Notes: generated by a model not told the origin, from the letters alone. DNA of 7,677 bases from a candidate division FCPU426 bacterium (GCA_030619365.1 JAUXBQ010000125.1:1-7677); one strand, 5' to 3'. Shown: positions 1 through 6,392, counted from the first letter of the stretch. Numbers and translations: made by a program.

Positions 1-406
1 CATAAACCAGGCCGTTGGGTTCCACGTTTTCCACCAGCGCGTTTTTGCCAAACTCAGTGACCGCGGCTTTTACGTCCTGCCCGGCCGGAAGCTTCAGCAA
101 CTGCCAGTCGCCGATAGCAGCGCCCTTAGGTCGAGTCCTATAGTGTGAATGAAAAGCGGCTACGGCTTCCTGGCGGCTTTGGGCCTGGGCCTGGACCTGG
201 CTGTTGAATTTTACCCGGTCCTGGAAGGTGAAATTTTGGCGGAATTTGACTAGGATCTCACCTGGGACGAATTCCTCCACCACAGGGCCGTAACGATGAT
301 GCTTAGGCAGCGGCGGAAGCTGGGTCTTGTTCGGCCGCTGGGCCAGAACGGTGGCGCTTAATCCGACCATCAGCGCGAATACGAAGATCAGGGTTTTTTT
401 CAGCAT
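1..406 (-). CDS. Secreted S8 (subtilisin-like) peptidase, N-terminal signal peptide and prodomain, partial
   Basis: The first 135 codons of a gene whose 3' end lies beyond the left edge. The protein begins with a clear Sec signal peptide: MLKK, then a hydrophobic run, then likely cleavage after VLA near residue 22. A Pro-rich linker follows. From about residue 47 it reads VPGEILVKFR, and later DWQLLKLPAGQDV and ALVENVEPNGLVY. This pattern is typical of the fervidolysin-type prodomain of secreted S8 serine proteases, which acts as a folding chaperone and inhibitor and is removed on maturation. The Asp/His/Ser catalytic domain would come next and is not in the window, so protease activity is inferred. 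The ATG at 406 has a GAGG ribosome site at 414-417, 7 nt away. A minus-strand promoter lies about 100 bp upstream. It could instead be a non-catalytic secreted protein sharing this domain. Confidence 0.75.
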   Translation of the reverse strand, partial: MLKKTLIFVFALMVGLSATVLAQRPNKTQLPPLPKHHRYGPVVEEFVPGEILVKFRQNFTFQDRVKFNSQVQAQAQSRQEAVAAFHSHYRTRPKGAAIGDWQLLKLPAGQDVKAAVTEFGKNALVENVEPNGLVY

Positions 407-512
407 AATCTGGCCTCGTTTCTCTAAATAATTTCCAAACAACCCGGCGTCATTGGTCCCCTATTAATCCGGCAACAGGTGCTCCAGACGTCAAAATCTC
501 CAGGATAGCACT

Positions 513-541
513 AGTATATCAGCCCTAATCCTCCCTGGCAA
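513..541 (-). promoter_or_regulatory. Sigma70-type promoter for the secreted peptidase gene
   Basis: Read on the minus strand, a -35 box TTGCCA (536-541) and a -10 box TATACT (513-518) are separated by exactly 17 bp. Each differs from consensus at one base. Transcription would start near 505, giving a leader of about 100 nt before the ATG at 406. Near the start of that leader an interrupted inverted repeat (GTGCT at 479-483, AGCAC at 507-511) could form a weak hairpin. Confidence 0.55.
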
Positions 542-568
542 GCGCTTCCCGTTCAGCCGCTTTCCTGC

Positions 569-597
569 TTTACAAAACGCCCTAGGACTTTTATAAT
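569..597 (+). promoter_or_regulatory. Sigma70-type promoter for the DUF4870-like gene
   Basis: A -35 box TTTACA (569-574, five of six consensus bases) and a perfect -10 box TATAAT (592-597) are separated by 17 bp. Transcription would start near 604, about 36 nt before the ATG at 640. The short leader contains a small possible stem-loop (CGAGCG/CGCTTG around 609-623). This promoter is back-to-back with the minus-strand one, the two -35 boxes being only 27 bp apart. Confidence 0.7.
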
Positions 598-639
598 AGC
601 GCCAGATTCGAGCGTGACGCTTGGCAGGGGGGTTGAGGT

Positions 640-999
640 ATGGCGTTTCATTCCCATCGTAAATCCGACTATGACCTGGGAACCACCAAGTCCGGCATCG
701 AGCCGACCGTGGCCGCGGCTTTGTGCTATCTGCTCGGTTTCGTGACCGGTATCTTCTTTTTCGTCATGGAAAAAAACAATCCTTTTGTGCGTTTTCACGC
801 CCTGCAGTCCACCATCGTTTTCGGTGGTCTGTTCGTGGTGATCATGATTCTGAAAGTCATACCGGTCTTGGGATTCATTCTTAATTTTTTTCTTTCCATC
901 GCGGCCTTTTCCATCTGGTTGTTCATGATGGTGAAGGCCTCCCAGGGAATCGCCTTCAAGCTGCCCATTATCGGGGATATCGCTGAACGCAATATATAG
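640..999 (+). CDS. Small DUF4870-like integral membrane protein
   Basis: A 119-residue protein that resembles the DUF4870 (UPF0132) family of small bacterial membrane proteins, whose biochemical role is unknown. After a soluble N-terminus of about 20 residues, the segment SGIEPTVAAALCYLLGF starts the first membrane helix (about 22-43). The family-like motif NPFVRFHALQS (47-57) follows. Two more hydrophobic helices lie at about 57-76 and 77-98, and the tail ends in a short polar stretch. The ATG is preceded by a G-rich ribosome site, AGGGGGG at 626-632, 7 nt upstream, and by a strong promoter. The next gene starts 57 bp downstream on the same strand, so the two are probably co-transcribed. Membrane location is well supported; function cannot be assigned. 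Confidence 0.85.
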   Translation: MAFHSHRKSDYDLGTTKSGIEPTVAAALCYLLGFVTGIFFFVMEKNNPFVRFHALQSTIVFGGLFVVIMILKVIPVLGFILNFFLSIAAFSIWLFMMVKASQGIAFKLPIIGDIAERNI

Positions 1000-1056
1000 T
1001 AATGGCGAGACCTGTCACGGCCCCTGGTTCGATCCGGTCCCTGGAGCACCCTGCCC

Positions 1057-1809
1057 ATGCTTAACGGGAAACGGATTGCCGTAGTGCTGCCTGCGTACAA
1101 CGCCGTCAAAACCCTGCAAACCACCTACAATGAGATTCCCAAAGACATCGTGGACGAATGCATCCTGGTGGATGACCATAGCCTGGATAAAACCGCCGAG
1201 CTTTCCCGCTCCCTGGGCATCGAGACCCACATTCACAACTCCAACTTGGGATACGGCGGAAACCAAAAAACCTGTTACCGGGCCGTGCTGCGGAAAAACA
1301 TCGACATCGTGGTCATGCTGCACCCGGATTATCAGTACACACCCAGGCTGCTGCGCGCCATGTGCTCCATGCTGGCCGAGGACGTGTACGAAATCGTGCT
1401 GGGCTCGCGGATTCTGGCCGGCGGCGCGCTGCGCGGGGGCATGCCCTTCTACAAGTACGTCAGCAACCGGGTGCTCACACTTATCGAGAACCTCCTGCTG
1501 GGCGCCAAGCTGTCCGAATACCACTCCGGGTACCGCGCCTACCAACGGTCGGTGCTGGAGAGAATCCCCTTCGAAAAGTTTTCCAACGATTTTATCTTCG
1601 ACAATCAATTTCTCATTGCGGCCATTCAGCAAGACCTCTCCATTGGCGAAATTTCCTGCCCCACCCGTTACTTTCGGGAAGCCTCCTCCATCAATTTCGG
1701 CCGGAGCGTGAAATACGGCCTGCTCTGCCTGTGGTACGCCTTCCTGGCCAGTTGGAGCCTCCTGCCCCGCCGCATGGACCACATGTGCTCCATGTTGTTC
1801 AAGCGCTAG
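1057..1809 (+). CDS. Family 2 glycosyltransferase (polyprenyl-phosphate glycosyltransferase-like)
   Basis: A 250-residue GT-A fold glycosyltransferase of family GT2. VVLPAYN (9-15) and VDDHSLDKT (38-46) form the nucleotide-sugar site, and LGYGGNQ (64-70) fits the usual loop. HPDYQYTP (89-96) sits where the metal-binding DxD motif is expected. LGSR (115-118), GGMP (127-130) and SEYHSGYRAY (153-162) follow, as in a common group of bacterial GT2 enzymes related to dolichyl/polyprenyl-phosphate sugar transferases. It would transfer a sugar from an NDP-sugar to a lipid or glycan acceptor on the cytoplasmic face; donor and acceptor cannot be read. There are no C-terminal transmembrane helix pairs, only one hydrophobic stretch (about 221-236) with a basic tail, suggesting peripheral membrane binding. 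The ATG has GGAG at 1043-1046, 10 nt upstream. It lies 57 bp after the membrane protein gene and converges on ruvX. Confidence 0.88.
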   Translation: MLNGKRIAVVLPAYNAVKTLQTTYNEIPKDIVDECILVDDHSLDKTAELSRSLGIETHIHNSNLGYGGNQKTCYRAVLRKNIDIVVMLHPDYQYTPRLLRAMCSMLAEDVYEIVLGSRILAGGALRGGMPFYKYVSNRVLTLIENLLLGAKLSEYHSGYRAYQRSVLERIPFEKFSNDFIFDNQFLIAAIQQDLSIGEISCPTRYFREASSINFGRSVKYGLLCLWYAFLASWSLLPRRMDHMCSMLFKR

Positions 1810-1838
1810 GTTTAAATTCCTGCTCTGCCCCTCAATAC

Positions 1839-1937
1839 GTCACCCCGGCGGAAGCCGGGGTCCAGGGCGAATAGGAATACTAAACACATTGTGGGCCTAA
1901 TTGTCCTGGATTCCCGCTGAATACGTGCGGGAATGAC
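1839..1937. repeat. Composite GTCA...TGAC palindromic intergenic repeat
   Basis: A roughly 99-bp element made of two related arms in opposite orientation. The left arm (1839-1866) holds a perfect 7-bp hairpin, CCCCGGC/GCCGGGG, with a GGAA loop (1843-1860), and ends in CCAGG. The right arm (1905-1937) starts with CCTGG and holds TTCCCGC/GCGGGAA (1911-1917 with 1927-1933). The outermost GTCA and TGAC, and the CCAGG/CCTGG pair, are also complementary, so the whole can fold as a branched structure. This is the familiar type of dispersed REP/MITE-like repeat whose consensus resembles GTCATTCCCGC...GGGAATCCAGG. It sits between the converging 3' ends of the glycosyltransferase and ruvX, where it may help end transcription; that role is inferred, as no clear T-tract follows either hairpin. 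Confidence 0.75.
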
Positions 1938-1955
1938 AAATGGAATGACAAATGG
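1932..1955. repeat. Perfect tandem 12-bp duplication at the repeat edge
   Basis: The 12-mer AATGACAAATGG occurs twice head to tail (1932-1943 and 1944-1955). The first copy includes the terminal TGAC of the palindromic element, so the duplication covers the element's end plus its flank. Replication slippage or a small insertion-related event could have made it. Confidence 0.85.
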
Positions 1956-1965
1956 AGGGATTTTG

Positions 1966-2391
1966 TTATTTCTGGCTTTTTCTATCTAACCACGTTTGCA
2001 AGATCACCGTAGCGGCTAGTTTATCCACCACGTTTCTTTTCTTCGCCCCGCTCATCCCGCTCTGGGTAAGCACGCGCTGGGCGATCACCGTGGTGAGGCG
2101 CTCGTCAATGTATTCCACGGCCACGCCGGTTCTGGCCGCCAACTCCCCTCCCAGGTCCCGCACGTCCCGGGCCGCCGCGCTCTCCTCGCCGTGCATGTGC
2201 AGCGGCAGGCCGAGCACAACCCGGCCAACCTGGCGCTCTTCGATCAGGCGCGCCAGAGATTCCAGCAATTGGTCCTTTTTATTCTTCAGGGTGCACAGGG
2301 GTTGCGCGGTGATGCCCAGGGGGTCGGAGATCGCCACCCCGATCCGGCGAGCGCCGTAATCCAGGCCCAGAATTCGCCGGCTGACTGCCAT
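1966..2391 (-). CDS. ruvX: RuvX/YqgF-family nuclease (putative Holliday junction resolvase, pre-16S rRNA nuclease)
   Basis: A 141-residue protein, the normal length for the YqgF/RuvX family of RNase H-fold nucleases. In Escherichia coli YqgF acts in pre-16S rRNA 5' end maturation, while relatives are annotated as Holliday junction resolvases. All the acidic active-site positions are visible: GLDYG with D11, YIDERLT with E97, and VVDKLAA with D123. GLPLHMHG (61-68) and LTTVIAQRVL (99-108) are also typical. The start is the ATG at 2391, one base after the stop of the phasin-like gene. No good ribosome site precedes it, so translational coupling to that gene is likely. It appears to be the last gene of the recX-alaS operon and ends 10 bp from the tandem duplication beside the palindromic repeat. 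Confidence 0.95.
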   Translation of the reverse strand: MAVSRRILGLDYGARRIGVAISDPLGITAQPLCTLKNKKDQLLESLARLIEERQVGRVVLGLPLHMHGEESAAARDVRDLGGELAARTGVAVEYIDERLTTVIAQRVLTQSGMSGAKKRNVVDKLAATVILQTWLDRKSQK

Positions 2392-2392
2392 C

Positions 2393-2770
2393 TTACTGCC
2401 GGCGCTTTTGGGGCCGGACCGGGCGTTGGGAGGAAGTCTTTCTGGTACCGGATTTTTTCCGGCCGGAACCGGCGGTCTTTTTGGCCAGTTCCCTCTCGAG
2501 CCCGTGAATCCGTTTCTCCATTTTTCTTAATTGTTCCTGGGTGGCGACATTGATTTTCCGGTAGGCGGTGTCCACCTGGGAATTAATGGTTTTCTCGACT
2601 TCCCGGCCGGCGGTCTCCGCGCGCTGCATCATGTCATCCACTAACTTGCGCCCTTCCTGGTGGCGGATTTCTCCCTGGGCGATCAATTCCTTCACGACCC
2701 GCTTGGCCCGGTCTTTGGACAAACTCACCGCACCCAGACCTGCTAAGAAAGCTTTTTTGAATACCGACAT
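2393..2770 (-). CDS. Phasin-like helical protein with a basic C-terminal tail
   Basis: A 125-residue protein resembling the phasin / polyhydroxyalkanoate granule-associated family (COG3937-like). It begins MSVFKKAFLAGLGAVSLSKDR, a short hydrophobic or amphipathic segment typical of this family, followed by a charged helical, probably coiled-coil region (about 20-95). The last 30 residues are rich in Lys, Arg, Ser and Thr, like the DNA-binding tails of PhaF-type proteins. Known members coat storage granules or bind the nucleoid; the role here is uncertain because no PHA synthesis gene is in the window. The start at 2770 is chosen over an in-frame ATG at 2800 because AGGAAGGAG (2781-2789) lies 10 nt upstream. 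It sits 56 bp after alaS and 1 bp before ruvX in the same direction. Confidence 0.7.
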   Translation of the reverse strand: MSVFKKAFLAGLGAVSLSKDRAKRVVKELIAQGEIRHQEGRKLVDDMMQRAETAGREVEKTINSQVDTAYRKINVATQEQLRKMEKRIHGLERELAKKTAGSGRKKSGTRKTSSQRPVRPQKRRQ

Positions 2771-2826
2771 GATGATCTCGCTCCTTCCTGTGCTTGACAC
2801 GGATGGTTTTCGGCCACACGCTGCAG

Positions 2827-5451
2827 TTAGGCCAGCATTTTTTCCAAAGTGCTTTTGGAGGCCTCCAGGGCTTTGGTGAGATTCTCCGGTTTTTTTCCGC
2901 CGGCTTGACCGAAGTCCGGCCGGCCGCCGCCCGACCCTTCCATGAGCTTGGCGATCTCGCGCACGAGGTTGCCGGCGTGCACTTTCTTGGCAACCAGGTC
3001 CGGCGTGACCGCGGCAATCAAATTGGCCTTGCCGTCCAGCACGCTGCCCAGGATGATTACGCCGGATCCGAGTTTTTGTTTCAGGGTATCGGCCGTGGCC
3101 CGCAGGGCCGTCGAGGTGTACCCGGAAAGTTCCGAGGCAATGAAACGCACACCGCCCACTTCCTCAACCGCGGCCACCAAATCATCGACGTTCTTGCCCG
3201 CCTGCTTGATCTGCAGTTTTTCCTTTTCCTTCTCCAGTTCCCGCACCCGGCTCATGAGCTTTTCCACGCGGCCGGGCAGTTCATCGGCCGGCGTTCGCAG
3301 GGTCTCGGCCAGGTCGCGCAGCAGGAGCTGCTCCCGCTTGACCTCGCGATAAGCGTTCTCTCCGGTCATTGCCGCAATACGCCGCACACCGGCCGCCACA
3401 CTGGACTCGGCCGTGATGCGGAGCAGGCCAATGTCGCCGGTGGCGGACACGTGGGTCCCGCCGCACAGTTCGCGGGAGTAGTCGCCCACACTCACCATGC
3501 GCACCCAGTCCCCGTATTTTTCACCAAACAGGGCCATGGCGCCGCGGGCCTTGGCTTCCTCAATGGAGAGTTCCTCGCAGGCCACCTCTTCATTGTCCCG
3601 GATATGGGCATTGACGATCTCCTCGATCCGGTCCAGCTCCCGGCGGGAAACCGCCTGGAAGTGGCTGAAATCAAAGCGAAAACTGTCCGGACGAACCTCG
3701 GACCCCGCCTGTTCCACGTGCTTGCCCAGCACCTGGCGCAGGGCGGCGTGCAACAGGTGGGTTCCGGTATGGTTGCGGGCCGTCGCCGCGCGCTCCAGGT
3801 TTTTGACCACGGCCGTGACCTTCTGCTTCGCCGCGATTGTGCCCTGTTTGACCTGGCCGTAGTGCAGAAAGTGTCCGGCCGGGCTTTTCTGAACGTTGTT
3901 CACTTCTATTTTAAGCCCCGCAGCCTGAAGCTCGCCCTGGTCGGCAACCTGGCCGCCGGCTTCCGCGTAAAAAGGCGTACGATCCAGCACCAGGATAATC
4001 TTGTCGCCGGCCTGGGCTTTTTCCACGGTCGCGTCCTGCTTGATCACAACCTGCACCGTGGCTTCGCTCTTGAGCTGCATATATCCCGTGAATTGGGTGG
4101 GCGGCAGCTTTCCCTCGAGTTCCCGGATCACGGGCGCCAGCTCCCGTTCGCCCGAACCTGCCCAGGCCGAGCGGGCGCGCTGGCGCTGCTCTTCCATGGC
4201 TTGTGCAAAGCCCGCTTCGTCCAGGGTCAGTTTGTGCTCCTGGGCGATCTCTCGTGTCAGGTCAAGGGGAAAACCATACGTGTCATAAAGCTGAAATATC
4301 TTCTTTCCGGTAAGGATGGTTTTCTTTCCCGTTTTCACTTCGGCGATCATATCGTTCAGAATCGCCAGGCCGGAATCCAGAGTGTGCTGGAACCGGTCCT
4401 CCTCGCCCTTGATGACGGACGTGATGTGGTCCTGGCGCTCGGACAACTCCGCGTAGGTGTCACCCATGGCGCGCACGACTTCGGGGACCAGGCGGTAAAG
4501 AAACAAATCGCTGACGCCCAGCAGTTTGCCGTGCCGCACGGCCCGCCGCAGAATACGCCGCAGCACGTAGCCCCGGCCCTCGTTCGCGGGCAACACGCCG
4601 TCGCTGATCAGGAAGGCGGCGCTGCGGATATGGTCCGCGATGACCCGCAGGGAACTGTCGTTCCGGGCGTCCTTGCCGTACCGGACCATGGCCGTCTTGG
4701 CGATGGCCTGAACAATGGGCAAAAACAGGTCGGTGTCAAAGTTCGTGGCCACGCCCTGGTTCACCGCGGCCAGCCGTTCCAGGCCCATGCCGGTATCAAT
4801 GTTCTTCTGCGGCAGCGGTTTGAGACTGCCGTCCGGTTGGCGGTCATACTGGGTGAAGACCAGGTTCCACACCTCGAGATAGCGGTCTTCATCCTGATCC
4901 GGCCCGGCCTCGGGCTTGCCCGGAACCGGCCCGATATCGTACAGCACCTCGCTGCAGGGGCCGCAGGGCCCGGTCTCGCCCATGGCCCAGAAATTGGTTT
5001 CCTCTCCCATGCGGACGATGTGTTTTTCCGCCACGCCTACCTTGTGCCTCCAGATGCCGTAGGCCTCGTCATCCTCGCGGTGAATGGTGATCCACAGCTT
5101 TTCCTTGTTCAGCTTCATGACGTTGACCAGGAAATCCCAGGCCCATTGGATGGCGTCTTCCTTGAAGTAGTCGCCAAAGGAGAAATTTCCCAGCATTTCG
5201 AAGAAGGTGTGGTGTCGCGGGGTGAATCCCACGTTCTCGATATCATTCGTGCGCACGCATTTTTGTGAGGTTACGGCGCGGGTAAAGGGCTTGGAGACGT
5301 TTCCCAGAAAGTAGGGCTTGAATTGGACCATGCCGGCCACGGTAAACAGCACCGTGGGATCGTCCGGCACCAGGCTGGCGCTGGGCCGGTGGGAGTGGCC
5401 GCGTTCCTTGAAATATTCTATGAATTTTTGCCGAATTTCATTGCTGTGCAT
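2827..5451 (-). CDS. alaS: Alanine--tRNA ligase
   Basis: A full-length 874-residue alanyl-tRNA synthetase, which charges tRNA-Ala in the cytoplasm and clears mischarged Ser and Gly. The class II catalytic core occupies about 1-240: CVRTNDIENVG (65-75), HHTFFEMLGNFSFGDYFK (80-97) and GMGLERL (221-227). The tRNA-recognition region follows. The editing domain shows the zinc-type ligands HTGTH (H561, H565) and CGGTH (C663, H667). A predicted coiled coil near 725-750 leads to the C-Ala domain, with GSGGGRPDFGQAGG at 839-852. The ATG at 5451 is preferred to an in-frame TTG at 5475, because GGAGG (5457-5461) is 5 nt upstream of it and the product then starts MHSNEIRQKF, as usual for AlaS. It lies 31 bp after recX, a known gene pairing. 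No residue is missing and no frameshift is seen. Confidence 0.98.
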   Translation of the reverse strand: MHSNEIRQKFIEYFKERGHSHRPSASLVPDDPTVLFTVAGMVQFKPYFLGNVSKPFTRAVTSQKCVRTNDIENVGFTPRHHTFFEMLGNFSFGDYFKEDAIQWAWDFLVNVMKLNKEKLWITIHREDDEAYGIWRHKVGVAEKHIVRMGEETNFWAMGETGPCGPCSEVLYDIGPVPGKPEAGPDQDEDRYLEVWNLVFTQYDRQPDGSLKPLPQKNIDTGMGLERLAAVNQGVATNFDTDLFLPIVQAIAKTAMVRYGKDARNDSSLRVIADHIRSAAFLISDGVLPANEGRGYVLRRILRRAVRHGKLLGVSDLFLYRLVPEVVRAMGDTYAELSERQDHITSVIKGEEDRFQHTLDSGLAILNDMIAEVKTGKKTILTGKKIFQLYDTYGFPLDLTREIAQEHKLTLDEAGFAQAMEEQRQRARSAWAGSGERELAPVIRELEGKLPPTQFTGYMQLKSEATVQVVIKQDATVEKAQAGDKIILVLDRTPFYAEAGGQVADQGELQAAGLKIEVNNVQKSPAGHFLHYGQVKQGTIAAKQKVTAVVKNLERAATARNHTGTHLLHAALRQVLGKHVEQAGSEVRPDSFRFDFSHFQAVSRRELDRIEEIVNAHIRDNEEVACEELSIEEAKARGAMALFGEKYGDWVRMVSVGDYSRELCGGTHVSATGDIGLLRITAESSVAAGVRRIAAMTGENAYREVKREQLLLRDLAETLRTPADELPGRVEKLMSRVRELEKEKEKLQIKQAGKNVDDLVAAVEEVGGVRFIASELSGYTSTALRATADTLKQKLGSGVIILGSVLDGKANLIAAVTPDLVAKKVHAGNLVREIAKLMEGSGGGRPDFGQAGGKKPENLTKALEASKSTLEKMLA

Positions 5452-5482
5452 ACCTGCCTCCAAATCGATTGCCAACCCCGGC

Positions 5483-6124
5483 TTAGCGGCTTCCCGTCTC
5501 CCCGGGCAACGCGCGTTCCACCGCGGGCCGGATGCTCTGCCATTGAAACCCGCGGCGCGCGAGAAAAGCCGTCAAACGGCGCCTGGCTACCTCCAGCGGG
5601 AGGCCACGGTAGGCCTGTGCTTTGCGCCGGGCCAGGGCCGCGCAATCGTCGTCTTCCTCGGGCGGCAACTCCTCGTCCAGCGCCTGCTCCACAATCTCAC
5701 GGGCCACGCCCCGCCTCGTTAACTCGGCCTGCAGCCTCCGTTTTCCCAGGCCGTGGGCCCGGGAACGGTCCCGGATAAACAGGCGGGCAAAGGACTGGTC
5801 GTCGACCAGTCCCTGTTCCTGCAACCGGTCCAGGACGCGTTCCGCCAGCCCGGGATCAATATCGTCCTGTCGCAGGCGATCGGACAATTCCCGGCGCGTC
5901 CTGGCCCGGCGGTCCAGCAGGCGCAGGCAACGCTCCCGGATCCGGACTTCCTCTTCCGCCTCGGTAATGTGCCGCAACTGCCCGGGATCGACTTCCTGGC
6001 CCGGCTGCAGGCGCAACTTGGCGATCACTTCCTGGTCCACGCCGCAGAAAAAAGCGTCATCCACGTAAATGGCGCGGCGCTTTTTCCGCCGTTCTTGTAC
6101 CTCGATCGCGGTAATGCGCGGCAT
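5483..6124 (-). CDS. recX: Regulatory protein RecX
   Basis: A 213-residue RecX-family protein. RecX binds RecA filaments and limits their growth and strand-exchange activity. The family is a chain of three-helix repeats, seen here as LDRRARTRRELSDRL (70-84), then GLVDDQSFARLFIRDRSRAHGLGKRRLQAELTRRGV in pieces over 105-140, then RRRLTAFLARRGFQWQSI (191-208). An N-terminal extension of about 60 residues (ITAIEVQERRKKRRAIYVDD at 4-23) matches the long form of the family. An acidic run, EELPPEEDDD (151-160), separates repeats two and three. The start at 6124 is chosen because GGAG (6130-6133) lies 5 nt upstream; an in-frame ATG 11 codons earlier lacks such a site. It is the first gene of the operon with alaS. 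Unusually, recA is not immediately upstream. Confidence 0.93.
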   Translation of the reverse strand: MPRITAIEVQERRKKRRAIYVDDAFFCGVDQEVIAKLRLQPGQEVDPGQLRHITEAEEEVRIRERCLRLLDRRARTRRELSDRLRQDDIDPGLAERVLDRLQEQGLVDDQSFARLFIRDRSRAHGLGKRRLQAELTRRGVAREIVEQALDEELPPEEDDDCAALARRKAQAYRGLPLEVARRRLTAFLARRGFQWQSIRPAVERALPGETGSR

Positions 6125-6162
6125 GCCGGCTCCAAAAACCCCCAAGATCAAAAACAATCGTT

Positions 6163-6191
6163 ATCTTACACCAATTGTTTTGCCTTGTGAA
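6163..6191 (-). promoter_or_regulatory. Probable sigma70-type promoter of the recX-alaS operon
   Basis: On the minus strand, TTCACA (6186-6191, five of six -35 bases) is followed after 17 bp by TAAGAT (6163-6168, four of six -10 bases). Transcription would start near 6156, about 32 nt before the recX ATG. The spacing is ideal but the -10 box is only fair. Its place directly upstream of recX and downstream of the inverted-repeat element supports a separate transcription unit from the DAHP synthase. Confidence 0.45.
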
Positions 6192-6226
6192 CGCAAAACC
6201 ATCCCAGCCGCAACAGGAAAAGATTT

Positions 6227-6388
6227 GATCACGAAGGACACGAAGAATTGACCACGAAGAGCACGAAGAAATACATTATGGGCAAACATCATAAAAGTGT
6301 TTAAAAATATTTTTAACCTTCCCTAATTTATCTTTTCCTTCGTGTTCTTAGTGATCTATCTTTTCACTTCGTGTCCTTCGTGGTGATC
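6227..6388. repeat. 162-bp inverted-repeat element of CACGAAG heptamer pairs
   Basis: The left side carries four CACGAAG heptamers (starting 6230, 6239, 6253, 6262) and the right side four in inverse orientation (CTTCGTG at 6338, 6367 and 6376, and a degenerate CTTAGTG at 6347). Within every pair the spacing is exactly 9 bp. The outer arms (6227-6245 and 6367-6388) match except for a three-base CCA insertion. The inner arms (6250-6270 and 6337-6356) match less well. The middle is AT-rich and holds a perfect 16-bp palindrome at 6301-6316. A similar CCACGAAGGACACGAAG repeat occurs between genes in many bacteria. It starts 5 bp past the DAHP synthase stop codon and could form a long hairpin at the end of that transcript; termination or mRNA protection is inference. 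Confidence 0.8.
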
Positions 6389-6392
6389 TTTT

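Noticed and set aside
1026..1035. GGTTCGATCC, resembling a tRNA T-loop, between the membrane protein and glycosyltransferase genes
   Set aside because: The flanking bases do not form a T-stem, and no acceptor, D or anticodon arm can be built around it.
1015..1782. A 255-codon open frame antisense to the glycosyltransferase
   Set aside because: The plus-strand GT2 protein has all its family motifs; the antisense product has no recognisable domain.
2771..2800. Longer phasin-like protein starting at ATG 2800
   Set aside because: The strong AGGAAGGAG site fits the ATG at 2770, and the extension is unlike the family N-terminus.
2794..5268. An 824-codon open frame on the plus strand, antisense to alaS
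   Set aside because: The minus strand encodes a complete, motif-perfect AlaS. The antisense frame is a by-product of GC-rich codon use, and its product (rich in His, Gly, Leu and Gln) shows no recognisable domain.
5452..5475. Longer alaS form starting at TTG 5475
   Set aside because: The ATG at 5451 has GGAGG 5 nt upstream and gives the usual AlaS N-terminus; the extension would cover that ribosome site.
6227..6388. CRISPR array from the repeated CACGAAG units
   Set aside because: Units are 7-20 bp, half are inverted and there are no regular spacers; it is a palindromic element.
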